Positions 26,034 through 36,665 are shown, counted from the first letter of the stretch. The stretch: 54,889 bases of DNA from Candidatus Corynebacterium gallistercoris (GCA_019114175.1 DXFZ01000009.1:1-54889); one strand, 5' to 3'. Notes: generated by a model from the sequence alone, not told the origin. Made by a program: numbers and translations.

Positions 26034-26792
26034 CTAGTAAGAACCGTGCTGCTCGCAATACCGCGCGGCAGAGGCCAACACAGCATCGGCCACATCCGGG
26101 CGGCAGATGAGCAGATCCGGCAGGGACGTGTCCTCCATGTTGTAGCGCAGCTTATCCCCGTTGATCCGGGACGCGTGCAGTCCAGCGGCCTGGGCGATGC
26201 CCACGGGCGCGGCGTTATCCCACTCGAACTGTCCGCCGGCGTGGACATACACATCATTATCGCCCAGCACCACAGACACGGTCTTCGCGCCACACGAGCC
26301 CATGCGCACCAGCTCCATCCCAAGGTCCGCGGCGATGAACTCCGCCACCGGCACGTCCGTGTTGCGGCTGATGACCAGGCGGTTCGTCTTCGGCCCATTC
26401 ACCGCCCGCACCTCGGAGGTGTGGAAGACCTTGCCCAAATCCGGCATGCCCACCGCGGAATGCGTGATCACGCCATCTTCGGCCAGCGCGATGTGCACGG
26501 CCCAGTCCTGGCGCACTCCGGCGAACTCCTTGGTGCCATCCAACGGGTCGATGATCCACACGCGCTTGTTGTCCAGCCGGGAGCGGTCATCGGGTGCCTC
26601 TTCGCTGAGCACCGCATCGTCCGGGCGGTGCAGCGCCAGGGCGCGGGCGATCCAGTCCTGCGCCAGCGCGTCACCAGCATCCCCCAGCTTCTCCCCACGC
26701 AGCAGGCCAACGTTGCGGACCCCCTTGAGGATCTCGCCAGTGCCTTGGGCAAGGCGGAGGGCCAGGGTTGCGTCATTTACTTCAGCCGTCAT
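26034..26792 (-). CDS. cysQ: 3'(2'),5'-bisphosphate nucleotidase
   Basis: This 252-residue inositol-phosphatase-superfamily protein corresponds to CysQ, which hydrolyses 3'-phosphoadenosine 5'-phosphate, the by-product of sulfate assimilation and sulfation. Metal-binding motifs are SEEAPDD (about residue 63), WIIDPLDGTKEFAG and FEWDNAAPVGIAQAAGL near residue 190. It lies upstream of thyA-folA on the same strand and is divergent from lhr, with only 34 nt between the starts, so the promoters must overlap and one or both mRNAs may be leaderless. Confidence 0.9.
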   Translation of the reverse strand: MTAEVNDATLALRLAQGTGEILKGVRNVGLLRGEKLGDAGDALAQDWIARALALHRPDDAVLSEEAPDDRSRLDNKRVWIIDPLDGTKEFAGVRQDWAVHIALAEDGVITHSAVGMPDLGKVFHTSEVRAVNGPKTNRLVISRNTDVPVAEFIAADLGMELVRMGSCGAKTVSVVLGDNDVYVHAGGQFEWDNAAPVGIAQAAGLHASRINGDKLRYNMEDTSLPDLLICRPDVADAVLASAARYCEQHGSY

Positions 26793-26826
26793 GGCACTTA
26801 CTTTAGCCGTCTGTTTAGATGGTCAC

Positions 26827-29800
26827 ATGCCCGAAGACCCGCTGGATAATTTTTCTGCCCCCGTTGCAGCGTGGTTCCGGGATGTTTTCGCCCAGCCCAC
26901 CCCCGTCCAATCGGCCGCGTGGCAGGCTATTTCCGCTGGTGACAACGCGCTCGTTGTGGCACCGACGGGCTCGGGCAAGACGTTGGCTGCGTTTTTGTGG
27001 TCGCTTTCGCGGTTGACGAGTTCTTCTTTTTTGTGCGACGCCACCGCCGCCTCAGCCGGCAGCGCCTCTGCAGGGACAAGAGTGTTGTATGTGTCCCCAC
27101 TCAAGGCTCTCGGCGTGGATGTGGACAGGAACTTGAGCGCGCCCCTGGCGGGGATTGCGCGCATGGCGAGTGCGCTGGGGGAGCCCGTGGCGCCGGTGCG
27201 CGTGGGCGTGCGCAGCGGAGACACGCCAGCCTCAGAGAGGGCGAAGCTGCTGCGCAACCCGCCGGAGATCCTCATCACCACGCCGGAGAGCTTGTATCTG
27301 ATGCTGACCTCCAAGGCGGCTGGCACGCTGACGGGCGTGGAGACGGTGATCATTGACGAGATCCACGCCGTGGCCGGGACGAAGCGCGGCACGCACCTGG
27401 CTGTGAGCTTGGAACGGTTGGAGATGCTGTGCGGGCGGGCGGTGCAGCGGATTGGGCTTTCTGCGACCGTGAACCCGGTGGACACGGTCGCCAGCTTCTT
27501 GGGCGGGGACAGGCCCGTGACGGTGGTCAACCCGCCGCAGGAGAAGAAGTGGGACGTGCGGGTGACCAGCGTGGTGGAGGACTTCCAGAACCCGCCGGAG
27601 GGGGAGGCAGCGCAAGAGCCGGTGGATCCTGCGCCGGTGGATGACGCGCTGGCCGGGCCGGAGCTCATCGGCGAAGGCGCGATGATCCCGCAGGAATCCG
27701 CCCTGCCGCAGCAGCGCAGCGTCTGGCCACACGTGAACAAGGCCGTGTACGCCCAGGTCATGGCCAACCGCTCCACGCTGGTGTTCGTCAACTCGCGCCG
27801 GGCCGCCGAGCGCCTCACCGGCGCCCTCAACGAACTATGGGCCGCCGAGCATGACCCGGACTCCCTGGCCGCCCCCACCCGGCGCGACCCCGCCCAGCTC
27901 ATGGCGCAATCCACCACGCTGCGGGGAGCGCCGTCGGTGATCGCGCGGGCTCACCACGGGTCGGTTTCCAAGGACGAGCGGGCGGACATTGAGGCCGCGC
28001 TCAAGTCCGGGGATCTGAAGTGCGTGGTGGCCACCAGCTCCCTGGAGCTCGGCATTGACATGGGGCTGGTGGATCACGTGGTGCAGGTGGGTGCCCCGCC
28101 CTCGGTGGAGGCGGCGGTGCAGCGGTGCGGGCGTGCCGGGCACTCCGTGGGGGCGGTGAGCCGGGCGACGGTCTATCCGCTGCATAAGCAGGACGCGGAG
28201 ACCGCCACGGTGGTGGTGGACAAGATGCTGAAGGGAGAGCTGGAGCCGCTGGAGGTCATCACCAACGCCTTGGACGTGTTGGCCCAGCAGACGGTGGCGG
28301 CGGCGGTGCAGGCGGGCCAGGCAGGCCAGGTGTTGGACGTGGAGGCGTGGTGGCATCAGGTGCGCCGGTCTCACCCGTACGCTGCGCTGCCGCGGGAGGC
28401 CTTTGACGGGGTGGTGGAGCTCATCAGCGGCCATTACCCGTCCACGGACTTCGCGGACCTGAAGCCGCGCGTGGTGTACGACCCGGTGGCGGGCACGTTG
28501 GAGCCTCGCCCCGGAACGCAGCGCGTGGCTGTGACCAGCGGTGGCACCATCCCGGACCGGGGCATGTTCGGCGTGTTCCTCGCCGCCGGGGAGGAGACGG
28601 GTGCGCGTCGGGTGGGTGAACTCGATGAGGAGATGGTCTATGAGTCCCGCGTGGGGGACATTTTCACTCTGGGCGCCAGCAGCTGGCGGATCCTGGAGAT
28701 CAACCGAGACCAGGTCATCGTGGCACCGGCTGCGGGTCATACGGGGCGGCTGCCGTTTTGGGTGGGCGACGCGGAGGGGCGCCCGGTGGAGCTGGGCCAG
28801 GCCATCGGGGAGCACCGGCGTGCCTGGGGCACCGGGCAGCTGGAGGACCTGCGCGGTGCCGCGTTCATCGATGCCAACACCGTGGCCAACCTGGATGCCT
28901 TTTACGGTGCGCAGAAGGAGGAGGCGGGGATCGTCCCCGATGAGAAGACCATCCTCATCGAACGCTTCCGCGATGAGATCGGCGACTGGCGCGTGGTGAT
29001 CCACACCCCCTACGGCCGCGGGGTTAACGCCCCGTGGGCGTTGGCTTTATCCGCCCAGCTGCAGCGGGACACGGGCATCGATGCCATGGCCGTGGCCGGC
29101 GACGATGGCCTGGTGCTCCGCCTGCCCTACTCTGACGAGCCACCCGGCCTGGACCTCGTGTTGGGCGAGGAGTCCGGCCAGCGCCGTGCGGATGCCGCGC
29201 AGGCGGACGTCATGGAGTCCGTGGGCTCATCTGCCCTGTTTGCCGCTCGTTTCCGCGAGTGCGCCGCCCGATCCCTGCTGCTGCCGCGGCGGAACCCGGG
29301 GAAGCGCCAGCCGCTGTGGCAGCAGCGCCAGCGCGCCGCCCAGCTGCTGGACGTGGCCCGCAACCACCCGCAGTTCCCCGTGATGGTGGAGACGATGCGC
29401 GAGTGCATCCATGACGTGTACAAGCTGGATGAGCTCCGCGTGCTGCTCACCAGCCTGGGCGGCCGCGGGGATGCCGTCCGCGTCGCCGAGGTCACCACGG
29501 ACGCCCCCAGCGCCTTCGCCGAATCGCTGCTGTTCACCTACACCGCCGCGTTCATGTACGAAGGTGATTCCGCGGACCGCGCCGCCGCCCTGGCCGTGGA
29601 TCCCGCGCTGCTGGCGAAGGTGCTCGGCAAGTCCGGAGAGGGCATTGTGCTGGATCCGGCGGTCATCGAGCAGGTGGTCGCCGCCGCCCAGCACCTGGCC
29701 GAGGGGCGCAAGGCGACCACGGTGGAGCAGGCGGTGGACATGCTGCGCGCGCTCGGCCCGCTGACGGAGGAAGCCATCGCCGCGCGCACGGAAGGCGTGG

Positions 29801-31479
29801 ACATCGCGGAGCTGCGCGAGCTCATCCCGCGCCAGATAGCGGAGGTCAGTTTCGGTGGCGCGGTGAAGCTGGCGGTGGTCGAAGACATGCCGCTGCTGCG
29901 CGACGGGCTGGGCGTCCCGGTCCCACCTGGGGTGGCAGCCAGCGCAGATTTTGTGGGCGACGCCACCGACCAGCTCCTCCTGCGCTGGATGCGCGGGCGC
30001 GGGCCGGTTGTCCCCGCCGACGTAGCTGCAGAGTTCGGCCTGGGGGCCGCCACAGCCCAGTCCCTGCTGGCCCGCTGGGTCGGCGATAGGCGGCTGGAGT
30101 CCGGACAGTTCACCGCCGAGCACACGCAATACGTGGACGTGGGCATGCTGCGCAGGCTGCGGTCCGCCACGCTGGCGGCGGCGCGTGGGGCGGTGGAGCC
30201 GGTCAGCCAGGCCACATTCGCGGAATTCCTGGGCACGTGGCACGGGTTGGGCGCGATGCAGCGCGAGGACCTCATGGTCGTGCTGGAGCAGCTGGCGGGC
30301 GTGGCGATGCCAGCCAGCGCGTGGGAGACCGTGGTGCTGCCGAGCCGGATCCCCGACTACGCGCCACGGGACCTCGATGAGCTGCTGGCCAGCGGGGATG
30401 TGCTGGCGATTGGCTCCGGCCAGGCGGGCAGCAACGACGTGTGGGTCTCGCTGGTGCCGGCAGACCTGGTGGATATTGAAGCCCTGCAGCAGGTAGATCA
30501 GTCCGTGGGGATGGTCGCCACGCAGATAGCAGACGCCCTGGCCGCCGGGGGCGCGTTCCTCGCCACGGAGCTGGCTGGTGCCACCGGCATCGCGCAAAGC
30601 GAGGTAGACCAGGCGCTGTGGGAACTATTCGACGCAGGCTGGACGACCCCCGATACGCTCGCGCCGATCCGAGCCCGCCTGGCGGAGGCGGGGAGCACCG
30701 GCAAGGCAGCCCACCGCGCACCGCGGCGCGGCCAGCGCCGCGTGCGCATGGGCCGCCGCAGCTTCGCCCAAACTAGGCCCAGCCGCCCGGCTGCAAGCCG
30801 GGTGCCGGGGCGCTGGGCCGCCACACCGGCAGCGCACCTGGACCCCGCCGAGCAGGCGATGATGCACGGCGAAGCGTGGATCGAGCGCTACGCTGTGGTG
30901 ACCCGCGGGGCTATCATGGCGGAGAAAGCCACCGGCGGCTTCGCCGAGGCCTACCGTAACCTGTCCGCGTGGGAGGACACCGGCATCGTGCTGCGCGGGT
31001 ACATTGTGGAAGGACTCGGCGGCGCGCAGTTCGCCCCCCGGGAGGTCATCGAACAGCTGCGCCAGACCGATCAGGATTCTAGCCGGGACACTGTCCACGA
31101 AGGTGGGGAGATTCACCTGCTCGCCGCAGTGGATCCCGCCAACCCCTACGGTGCCGCCCTGCCGTGGCCAGCCCACCCGGAGGACGCGCCCGCACCCAGC
31201 CGGTCCGCTGGGGCCCTCGTGCTCCTGTGTGGCGGGCGCGCCCTGGCCTACCTCACCCGTGGGGGGAAGAACATCACCACCTTCACCCGTGATGCCGAAT
31301 CCGCGCCGGCGCGCGAAACGATAGCGATGGTGGTGGAGGGGTTGGCGGTGGCGTCGCACAATAAAAAAATAAGCCCCGTGACCATAGAAAAGATCAATGG
31401 CCACGCGGTGCTGGAGACAGACACCCGCGCCTGGCAAAACGCCGGGGCGTGGCTGACGCCGAAGGGGCTGAAGATCTAA
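26827..31479 (+). CDS. lhr: Lhr-type ATP-dependent DNA/RNA helicase
   Basis: This 1550-residue superfamily 2 helicase corresponds to actinobacterial Lhr, a DNA-damage-associated 3'-5' helicase. The core holds TPVQSAAWQAI (Q motif), Walker A APTGSGKTLAAFLW, IIDEIHAVAGTKRG (DEIH box), RIGLSATVN, ATSSLELGIDMGLVDHV and QRCGRAGH. The C-terminal half of about 650 residues contains winged-helix domains and the Lhr-C region that threads onto ssDNA. ATG 26827 gives the usual N-terminus; TTTAGAT ends 6 nt before it, fitting a leaderless start. nei2 overlaps its stop, a pairing known from mycobacteria. Three dispersed repeats fall inside. Confidence 0.93.
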   Translation: MPEDPLDNFSAPVAAWFRDVFAQPTPVQSAAWQAISAGDNALVVAPTGSGKTLAAFLWSLSRLTSSSFLCDATAASAGSASAGTRVLYVSPLKALGVDVDRNLSAPLAGIARMASALGEPVAPVRVGVRSGDTPASERAKLLRNPPEILITTPESLYLMLTSKAAGTLTGVETVIIDEIHAVAGTKRGTHLAVSLERLEMLCGRAVQRIGLSATVNPVDTVASFLGGDRPVTVVNPPQEKKWDVRVTSVVEDFQNPPEGEAAQEPVDPAPVDDALAGPELIGEGAMIPQESALPQQRSVWPHVNKAVYAQVMANRSTLVFVNSRRAAERLTGALNELWAAEHDPDSLAAPTRRDPAQLMAQSTTLRGAPSVIARAHHGSVSKDERADIEAALKSGDLKCVVATSSLELGIDMGLVDHVVQVGAPPSVEAAVQRCGRAGHSVGAVSRATVYPLHKQDAETATVVVDKMLKGELEPLEVITNALDVLAQQTVAAAVQAGQAGQVLDVEAWWHQVRRSHPYAALPREAFDGVVELISGHYPSTDFADLKPRVVYDPVAGTLEPRPGTQRVAVTSGGTIPDRGMFGVFLAAGEETGARRVGELDEEMVYESRVGDIFTLGASSWRILEINRDQVIVAPAAGHTGRLPFWVGDAEGRPVELGQAIGEHRRAWGTGQLEDLRGAAFIDANTVANLDAFYGAQKEEAGIVPDEKTILIERFRDEIGDWRVVIHTPYGRGVNAPWALALSAQLQRDTGIDAMAVAGDDGLVLRLPYSDEPPGLDLVLGEESGQRRADAAQADVMESVGSSALFAARFRECAARSLLLPRRNPGKRQPLWQQRQRAAQLLDVARNHPQFPVMVETMRECIHDVYKLDELRVLLTSLGGRGDAVRVAEVTTDAPSAFAESLLFTYTAAFMYEGDSADRAAALAVDPALLAKVLGKSGEGIVLDPAVIEQVVAAAQHLAEGRKATTVEQAVDMLRALGPLTEEAIAARTEGVDIAELRELIPRQIAEVSFGGAVKLAVVEDMPLLRDGLGVPVPPGVAASADFVGDATDQLLLRWMRGRGPVVPADVAAEFGLGAATAQSLLARWVGDRRLESGQFTAEHTQYVDVGMLRRLRSATLAAARGAVEPVSQATFAEFLGTWHGLGAMQREDLMVVLEQLAGVAMPASAWETVVLPSRIPDYAPRDLDELLASGDVLAIGSGQAGSNDVWVSLVPADLVDIEALQQVDQSVGMVATQIADALAAGGAFLATELAGATGIAQSEVDQALWELFDAGWTTPDTLAPIRARLAEAGSTGKAAHRAPRRGQRRVRMGRRSFAQTRPSRPAASRVPGRWAATPAAHLDPAEQAMMHGEAWIERYAVVTRGAIMAEKATGGFAEAYRNLSAWEDTGIVLRGYIVEGLGGAQFAPREVIEQLRQTDQDSSRDTVHEGGEIHLLAAVDPANPYGAALPWPAHPEDAPAPSRSAGALVLLCGGRALAYLTRGGKNITTFTRDAESAPARETIAMVVEGLAVASHNKKISPVTIEKINGHAVLETDTRAWQNAGAWLTPKGLKI
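27027..27045 (-). repeat. Dispersed GGTGSCGTCGC/A-tract repeat, copy 8
   Basis: On the minus strand this reads GGTGGCGTCGC, AC and six A. It lies antisense in lhr, in a Ser/Ala-rich loop between the Walker A helix and motif Ia, and is translated as SSFLCDATAA. Confidence 0.75.
29949..29967 (-). repeat. Dispersed GGTGSCGTCGC/A-tract repeat, copy 9
   Basis: On the minus strand this reads GGTGGCGTCGC, CCAC and four A. It lies antisense in the C-terminal part of lhr and is translated as ADFVGDATDQ. Confidence 0.72.
31347..31369 (+). repeat. Dispersed GGTGSCGTCGC/A-tract repeat, copy 10
   Basis: GGTGGCGTCGC is followed by ACAAT and seven A. It lies near the 3' end of lhr in the sense orientation, the only genic copy so placed, and is read as VASHNKK. 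Confidence 0.72.
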
Positions 31480-32318
31480 TGCCGGAAGGAGATTCCGTCC
31501 TCAGGCTGTCCGAGCGGATGCAATGGATGGTGGGGCGCACCGTGACGCACACTGACATCCGCGTGTCGCGGTTCGCTACGGTCACGCTGGACGGGCAGGT
31601 AGTCCGCCGCGTGTGGCCCTACGGCAAGCACCTGTTCATCCACATTGGGGATACCATCCTGCACACGCACCTCAAGATGGAGGGGCACTGGGCGGTGCAC
31701 CAGGCGGGGCAGCGGTGGAGACGGCCCGGATACACCGCGCGGATCGTGCTGCGGTTCACCCCGCAGCACGCGGGTGGGCCGGAGATTGAGGCGGTGGGGC
31801 ATGAGCTGGGGTTCGTGCGACTGTTCCCTGCAAGGGAGTATGGGCAGGTAACGGGCCATTTGGGGCCGGATATTCTGGACCCGGAGTGGGATCGGGAGGA
31901 GGCGCTGCGGCGAGTCCTCGCCCGGCCGGAGCGAGCCCTGGGGGCGGCGCTGCTGGACCAGACGAACGTGGCGGGCATCGGCAACGAGTACCGCGCCGAA
32001 ATCATGTTCCTTATCGGCCGCCATCCGGCGGTCAAGGTCGGCGTGGCCGGGCCGGGCACGGTGGCGCGGAGCCTGGACGTGGCGCGGCGGGTGATGTGGG
32101 CTAACCGGTGGGTGGTGCCGCGTAACTTCACCGGTGACAAGCGGCCCGGGCAGCAGACATTTGTGTTCGGGCGGGCGGGGAAGCCCTGCCGCAGGTGTGG
32201 CAGCCCCATTGCCAAGGGCCCTCTCGGCGGGGTGGATGCCGGGGGAGACCCCTACCTGGATGCGGCTGAGCTGGAGCGGATCATTTGGTGGTGCCCGCGT
32301 TGCCAGGGGGAGGGCTAG
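31479..32318 (+). CDS. nei2: Endonuclease VIII-like DNA glycosylase (Nei2)
   Basis: This 279-residue Fpg/Nei-family bifunctional glycosylase/AP lyase removes oxidised bases. The catalytic N-terminus PEGDSVLRLSERM (Pro1 after Met removal, Glu2), the H2TH segment QTNVAGIGNEYRAEIMFL and the C-terminal zinc finger CRRCGSP...WWCPRCQG are all present. The zinc-finger FVFGRAGKPC retains the DNA-binding Arg. It shares its start with the lhr stop (TAATG), so the two are translationally coupled; joint action of helicase and glycosylase in oxidative damage repair is inferred. Confidence 0.92.
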   Translation: MPEGDSVLRLSERMQWMVGRTVTHTDIRVSRFATVTLDGQVVRRVWPYGKHLFIHIGDTILHTHLKMEGHWAVHQAGQRWRRPGYTARIVLRFTPQHAGGPEIEAVGHELGFVRLFPAREYGQVTGHLGPDILDPEWDREEALRRVLARPERALGAALLDQTNVAGIGNEYRAEIMFLIGRHPAVKVGVAGPGTVARSLDVARRVMWANRWVVPRNFTGDKRPGQQTFVFGRAGKPCRRCGSPIAKGPLGGVDAGGDPYLDAAELERIIWWCPRCQGEG

Positions 32319-32344
32319 TGGCGGCTAGTTAGCGCTAGTTACAG

Positions 32345-34033
32345 CTAGGCGCGTTCCTGGCGGTAGAAGTTGATGAGGGAGTCCGTGGAGGAATCCCCAG
32401 CGTCGGGCCGCTCGGCGCCCGTGACGGCCTGCAGTAGCTGCGTGGCCTGGGCCTTGCCCAGCTCTACGCCCCACTGGTCGTAGCTGTTGATGCCCCAGAT
32501 GACGCCCTGGACAAACGCGATGTGCTCGTAGAGGGCGATGAGGGCGCCCAAGGTCTTCGGCGTGAGCTTGTCCGCCAGGATCGTGGTGGTGGGGCGGTTG
32601 CCGGGCATCACCTTGTGGGGGATCAGCTCATGGGCGATGCCATCTTTCGCCAGCTCTTCGGCTGTCTTGCCGAAGGCTAGCACGCGGGTTTGTGCGAAGA
32701 AGTTGGCCATGAGCATGTCATGCATGCTGGTCTCTCCGTCCGCAGACAGGCGGTCATCGTGGGGGTTGACGAAGCCGATGAAGTCCGCAGGGATCAGATG
32801 CGTGCCCTGGTGCATGAGCTGGAAGAACGCGTGCTGGCTGTTGGTGCCGGCTTCACCCCAGTAGATCTCGCCAGTCGGTGCCTGCACCGGGTTGCCATCG
32901 ATGTCCACGGACTTGCCATTCGATTCCATCATGAGCTGCTGCAGGTAGGCAGGGAAGCGGGCGAGGTCCTGGGAATAGGGGAGCACCGCGTGGGACTGGG
33001 CGCCGAGGAAGTCCGTGTACCACACGCCCAGCAAACCCATGAGCACGGGAACGTTCATCTCCAGCGGCTCGGAGCGGAAGTGGTCATCGACCTCGTGGAA
33101 GCCCTCGAGGAAGTTCATGAAGTCCTGCGGTCCAATGGCAGCCATGAGGGTCAGGCCGATCGCTGAATCCACGGAGTAGCGGCCGCCCACCCAGTCCCAG
33201 AAGCCGAACATGTTGGCAGTGTCGATGCCGAACTTCTCCACCTCTTCGGCATTCGTGGACACGGCTACGAAGTGCTTCTCCGTGATGGCGCGCACGGCCT
33301 CGTCACCCTCCGTGTCCACGCCCGCATCCGCCAAGGCCTGCAGCAGCCACTTGCGAGCGGCGTGGGCGTTGGTCAGGGTCTCGGAGGTTGTGAAGGTCTT
33401 GGAGGCCACGACGAACAGCGTGGACTCCGCATCCAGCCCGTCCAGGGTGCCTGCCACATCGGCCGGGTCAATGTTGGAGATGAAGTGCGGGGTGATGCCG
33501 GCGGTGAGGTAGGGGCGCAGTGCCTGGGAGGCCATCGCCGGGCCGAGATCAGAACCGCCAATACCGATGTTCACCACGTTCTTGATGGTGTGGCCGGTGA
33601 TGCCCTGCCAGGAGCCGGAGCGCAAGGCCTTGGCGAAGTCCCGCATCCGACCCAGCACCTCGTGGACATCCGCGGCGACGTCCTGGCCATCGACGCTGAA
33701 CTCGCGCTCCACAGGGATGCGCAGGGCTGTGTGCAGCACGGCTCGATCCTCTGTGGTGTTGATGTGCTCGCCATCGAACATGGCCGCGCGGTAGTCTTCC
33801 AGCTCCATCGCGCGTGCCAGATCCCCCAGTAGGCGCAGGCCCCGGTCATCGATGAGGTTCTTGGACAGGTCCACGTGCAGCGGCCCCACCTGGTAGGTCA
33901 TGTCTCCCGAGCGGCCTGGCTGGTGGGCGAAAAGTTCCCGCAGGTTGGTGCGGTGAATATCGCTGACGTACTCCGTGAGCTTCTTCCACTCCCTGGTTGC
34001 GGTAGCAGGTTCAGGGCGGGTTGGGATAGTCAC
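32345..34033 (-). CDS. pgi: Glucose-6-phosphate isomerase
   Basis: This 562-residue enzyme interconverts glucose 6-phosphate and fructose 6-phosphate. Landmarks are [15 protein letters not shown], the PGI signature [38 protein letters not shown] with the catalytic His, and the C-terminal [17 protein letters not shown] with the catalytic Lys. The length fits the bacterial-eukaryotic class. The start is GTG 34033 with GAGGAG 6 nt upstream. It is convergent with nei2 and divergent from the aldehyde dehydrogenase; only about 75 nt separate the two divergent starts. Confidence 0.96.
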   Translation of the reverse strand: MTIPTRPEPATATREWKKLTEYVSDIHRTNLRELFAHQPGRSGDMTYQVGPLHVDLSKNLIDDRGLRLLGDLARAMELEDYRAAMFDGEHINTTEDRAVLHTALRIPVEREFSVDGQDVAADVHEVLGRMRDFAKALRSGSWQGITGHTIKNVVNIGIGGSDLGPAMASQALRPYLTAGITPHFISNIDPADVAGTLDGLDAESTLFVVASKTFTTSETLTNAHAARKWLLQALADAGVDTEGDEAVRAITEKHFVAVSTNAEEVEKFGIDTANMFGFWDWVGGRYSVDSAIGLTLMAAIGPQDFMNFLEGFHEVDDHFRSEPLEMNVPVLMGLLGVWYTDFLGAQSHAVLPYSQDLARFPAYLQQLMMESNGKSVDIDGNPVQAPTGEIYWGEAGTNSQHAFFQLMHQGTHLIPADFIGFVNPHDDRLSADGETSMHDMLMANFFAQTRVLAFGKTAEELAKDGIAHELIPHKVMPGNRPTTTILADKLTPKTLGALIALYEHIAFVQGVIWGINSYDQWGVELGKAQATQLLQAVTGAERPDAGDSSTDSLINFYRQERA

Positions 34034-34108
34034 GTGATCTCCTCACAACGAAATTGCTTTTATCCGGTAATACACACCACGGTAGTGGAAAAAGCGTATG
34101 AATGGGGT

Positions 34109-35647
34109 ATGGCCGAAAACACAGATAAGAACACTGGCACCACTACCGAACAGAACACAATCACCACCATCGAAGCTGCAGGTTTATCATTCTCCGTACC
34201 AACCGGGCTATTCATCGGCGGGCAGTTCAGGGGCACGGAAGAGAAGATCGACGTGGTAGACGCCGCCACGGGCAAGACCATCCAGCAGGTCGCCAGCGCT
34301 TCTGAGGCCGATGCGCGCGAGGCGATGGATATCGCGGCGAAGGTGCAGCCTGAGTGGGCGGCCACCGCACCGCGTGAGCGTTCCGATATTCTCCGCAAGA
34401 TCTTCGATCTCATCACCGAACACACCGATGAGCTGGCCGCGCTGCAGTCCCTCGAACTCGGCCGCGCGCTACCGGATTCCAAGGGCGAGGTTGCCTATGG
34501 CGCCGATTACTTCCGCTGGTTCGCCGACCGTGCCGCCTCCATTACGGGCGAGTACCGCGTGGCCCCCTCCGGCGCGGGGCGCATCGTGACCACCCACCGT
34601 CCCGCTGGCCCCGTGCTGGCCATTACCCCGTGGAACTTCCCGCTCGCGATGATCGCCCGCAAGCTCGCACCCGCCCTGGCCGCGGGGTGTACGGTCATCG
34701 CCAAGCCCGCTCAGCTGACTCCGCTGACCATGCTCTTCCTGGCAGACCTGACCCAGAAGGCAGGCCTGCCAGACGGCGTTTTCCAGGTTCTTCCGACCAG
34801 CTCCGCGCGCCGGGTGTCCTCCCTGCTGGAGGATGACCGCCTGCGCAAGTTCACCTTCACCGGCTCCACCTCCGTGGGCCAGGCCTTGGCAGCGAAGGCG
34901 GCGGAGAAGACGATCCGCACCTCCTTAGAGCTCGGCGGCAACGCGCCTTTCGTGGTGCTCTCCCATGCTGATGTGGACAAGGCGGTGGAGGCCGGCGTGA
35001 CGGCGAAGATGCGCGGCGCCGGCCAGGTGTGCATCGCTGCGAACCGCTTCATCGTCCATGAGGACCTCCGCGAGGACTTCGAGACCAAGTTCGTGGAGAA
35101 GATGAAGGAGTTCGTGCTGGGGCCTGGCACGGATGAAAAGACCACACAGGGGCCGATGGTCTCCGCCGAGCAGCGGGATGGGGTTGTTTCTTTGGTCGAC
35201 GCCGCTACCGATCAGGGTGCTAAGGTTCTCCTCGGCGGCAATGACGCCCTGCGTGCGCTGGGGGAGACACACCCGGAGCTGGATCCAAATGGGTTCTGGT
35301 ACCCGGCGACTGTGCTGACCAACGTGACCGAGGACAATGACATCGCCAACGAGGAGATCTTCGGTCCCGTGGTCAGCATCATCAGTGTGCCGAGCGATGA
35401 AGAGGCCCTGCGGGTAGCTAACAACACCCCATTCGGCCTGGCCGCCTATGTGATGGGCGAAGACATGAAGGCCACCTTGCAGTTTGCCGAGAAGGTAGAG
35501 GCCGGGATGATCGGCGTCAACCGTGGCGTGATTTCCGACGCGGCCGCACCGTTCGGCGGCATCAAGCAGTCCGGCGTGGGGCGCGAAGGCGGATTCGAGG
35601 GGATCGACGAGTACCTGGACACCACCTACCTGGCACTCGACGTGTAG
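34109..35647 (+). CDS. Aldehyde dehydrogenase (succinate-semialdehyde type)
   Basis: This 512-residue NAD(P)+-dependent aldehyde dehydrogenase has ITPWNFPLAMIARKLAPALAAGCTVIAKPA (cofactor binding), FTGSTSVGQ, the catalytic Glu in TSLELGGNAPFVV and the catalytic Cys in GAGQVCIAANRF. The pattern is closest to succinate-semialdehyde dehydrogenase (GabD), but no GABA aminotransferase is nearby and the substrate is not certain. ATG 34109 fits the family, leaving a roughly 25-residue Thr/Asn-rich N-terminal tail; longer frames upstream overlap pgi. A weak relative of the dispersed repeat (near 35187) is read as SLVDAATD. Confidence 0.9.
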   Translation: MAENTDKNTGTTTEQNTITTIEAAGLSFSVPTGLFIGGQFRGTEEKIDVVDAATGKTIQQVASASEADAREAMDIAAKVQPEWAATAPRERSDILRKIFDLITEHTDELAALQSLELGRALPDSKGEVAYGADYFRWFADRAASITGEYRVAPSGAGRIVTTHRPAGPVLAITPWNFPLAMIARKLAPALAAGCTVIAKPAQLTPLTMLFLADLTQKAGLPDGVFQVLPTSSARRVSSLLEDDRLRKFTFTGSTSVGQALAAKAAEKTIRTSLELGGNAPFVVLSHADVDKAVEAGVTAKMRGAGQVCIAANRFIVHEDLREDFETKFVEKMKEFVLGPGTDEKTTQGPMVSAEQRDGVVSLVDAATDQGAKVLLGGNDALRALGETHPELDPNGFWYPATVLTNVTEDNDIANEEIFGPVVSIISVPSDEEALRVANNTPFGLAAYVMGEDMKATLQFAEKVEAGMIGVNRGVISDAAAPFGGIKQSGVGREGGFEGIDEYLDTTYLALDV

Positions 35648-35669
35648 GTTCTGGCCAGGCTGCGCTCGA

Positions 35670-36488
35670 CTAGCGCAGCGCGTCCAGCACGCTCTGCTGC
35701 AGCTGCCCGTTGGTGGCCACGGCAGACCCACCGTGGGGGCCGGCGGTGCCGTCGAGGGCGGTGAAGGTGCCTCCTGCTTCGGTGACGATCGGCACGAGGG
35801 CCGCCAGATCCCACAGGCTCACCTCCGGCTCGGCGGCGATATCCACCGCGCCTTCGGCGACCAGCATGTAGGACCAGAAATCTCCGTACCCGCGCAACCG
35901 CCAGGCCTTGTCCGTCAGCTCAATGAGCTGGTCACGCTTGCCCAGTTCAGCCCATCCAGACAGGGAGCTGATGGCCATGGATGCATCGGCCAACTTGCTC
36001 ACCGCGGACACATGAAGTCTCTTAGACCCTGCCGAGCGCGTGCCGTGAGCTGCGGCGAAAGAACGCCACGCGCCCATGCCAGATGCCGCCCACCAGCGGC
36101 GGGAGAGCGCAGGGGCGGATACCACACCGACCACCGGCTCGCCGTCGACGAGCAGGCTGATGAGGCTGGCCCACACGGGCACGTCACGGACGAAGTTCTT
36201 GGTGCCATCAATGGGGTCTATGACCCACTGGCGGCCGCTGAAGGTGGCCTCACCGCCGAACTCTTCGCCCAGAACGGCGTCTTCCGGGCGGTGCGCAGAG
36301 AGGATGGAGCGGAGTTCTTGTTCCACGGCGGTGTCTGCGTCTGAGACAGGGGTGAGATCCGGCTTGGACTCCACCTTGAGATCGTGGGCCTCGAAGCGCG
36401 CCATGGTGATGGCATCGGCGGCGTCTGCGAGGGTGAGGGCGAGCGTGAGGTCGTCGGAGTAGGGGGCGGTGGCGATGGAATCCGTCAT
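35670..36488 (-). CDS. hisN: Histidinol-phosphatase (inositol-phosphatase type)
   Basis: This 272-residue inositol-monophosphatase-superfamily protein matches HisN, which in corynebacteria dephosphorylates histidinol phosphate in histidine synthesis. Metal-site motifs are LGEEFGGEA near residue 72, [25 protein letters not shown] and [18 protein letters not shown] near residue 223. The specificity-typical [19 protein letters not shown] precedes the last motif. It is convergent with the aldehyde dehydrogenase. The other inositol-phosphatase gene and prfB, usually close by, are here separated from it by a 2-kb decayed island. Confidence 0.9.
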   Translation of the reverse strand: MTDSIATAPYSDDLTLALTLADAADAITMARFEAHDLKVESKPDLTPVSDADTAVEQELRSILSAHRPEDAVLGEEFGGEATFSGRQWVIDPIDGTKNFVRDVPVWASLISLLVDGEPVVGVVSAPALSRRWWAASGMGAWRSFAAAHGTRSAGSKRLHVSAVSKLADASMAISSLSGWAELGKRDQLIELTDKAWRLRGYGDFWSYMLVAEGAVDIAAEPEVSLWDLAALVPIVTEAGGTFTALDGTAGPHGGSAVATNGQLQQSVLDALR

Positions 36489-36665
36489 AGAAAAGATGTT
36501 ACCAATGTTTTTTCTGTTACTTGAGCTGATTATAGTCGCCTAATGAGGTAAATTTGGCTCATCATTGACAGCTGATGTTCGATATTTGGGGTGAAACCGG
36601 GGGAGCGTTGTCGCCGTCGCCTTCTAGAGTGACAAGCAACGACACAACGAGGGGGTTGAACGACA

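Noticed and set aside
26161..26826. The open frame of lhr continues 222 codons upstream of 26827 and would give a 1772-residue protein.
   Set aside because: This part is antisense to cysQ, whose motifs are clear, and its translation has no resemblance to helicases. The Lhr N-terminus begins at 26827.
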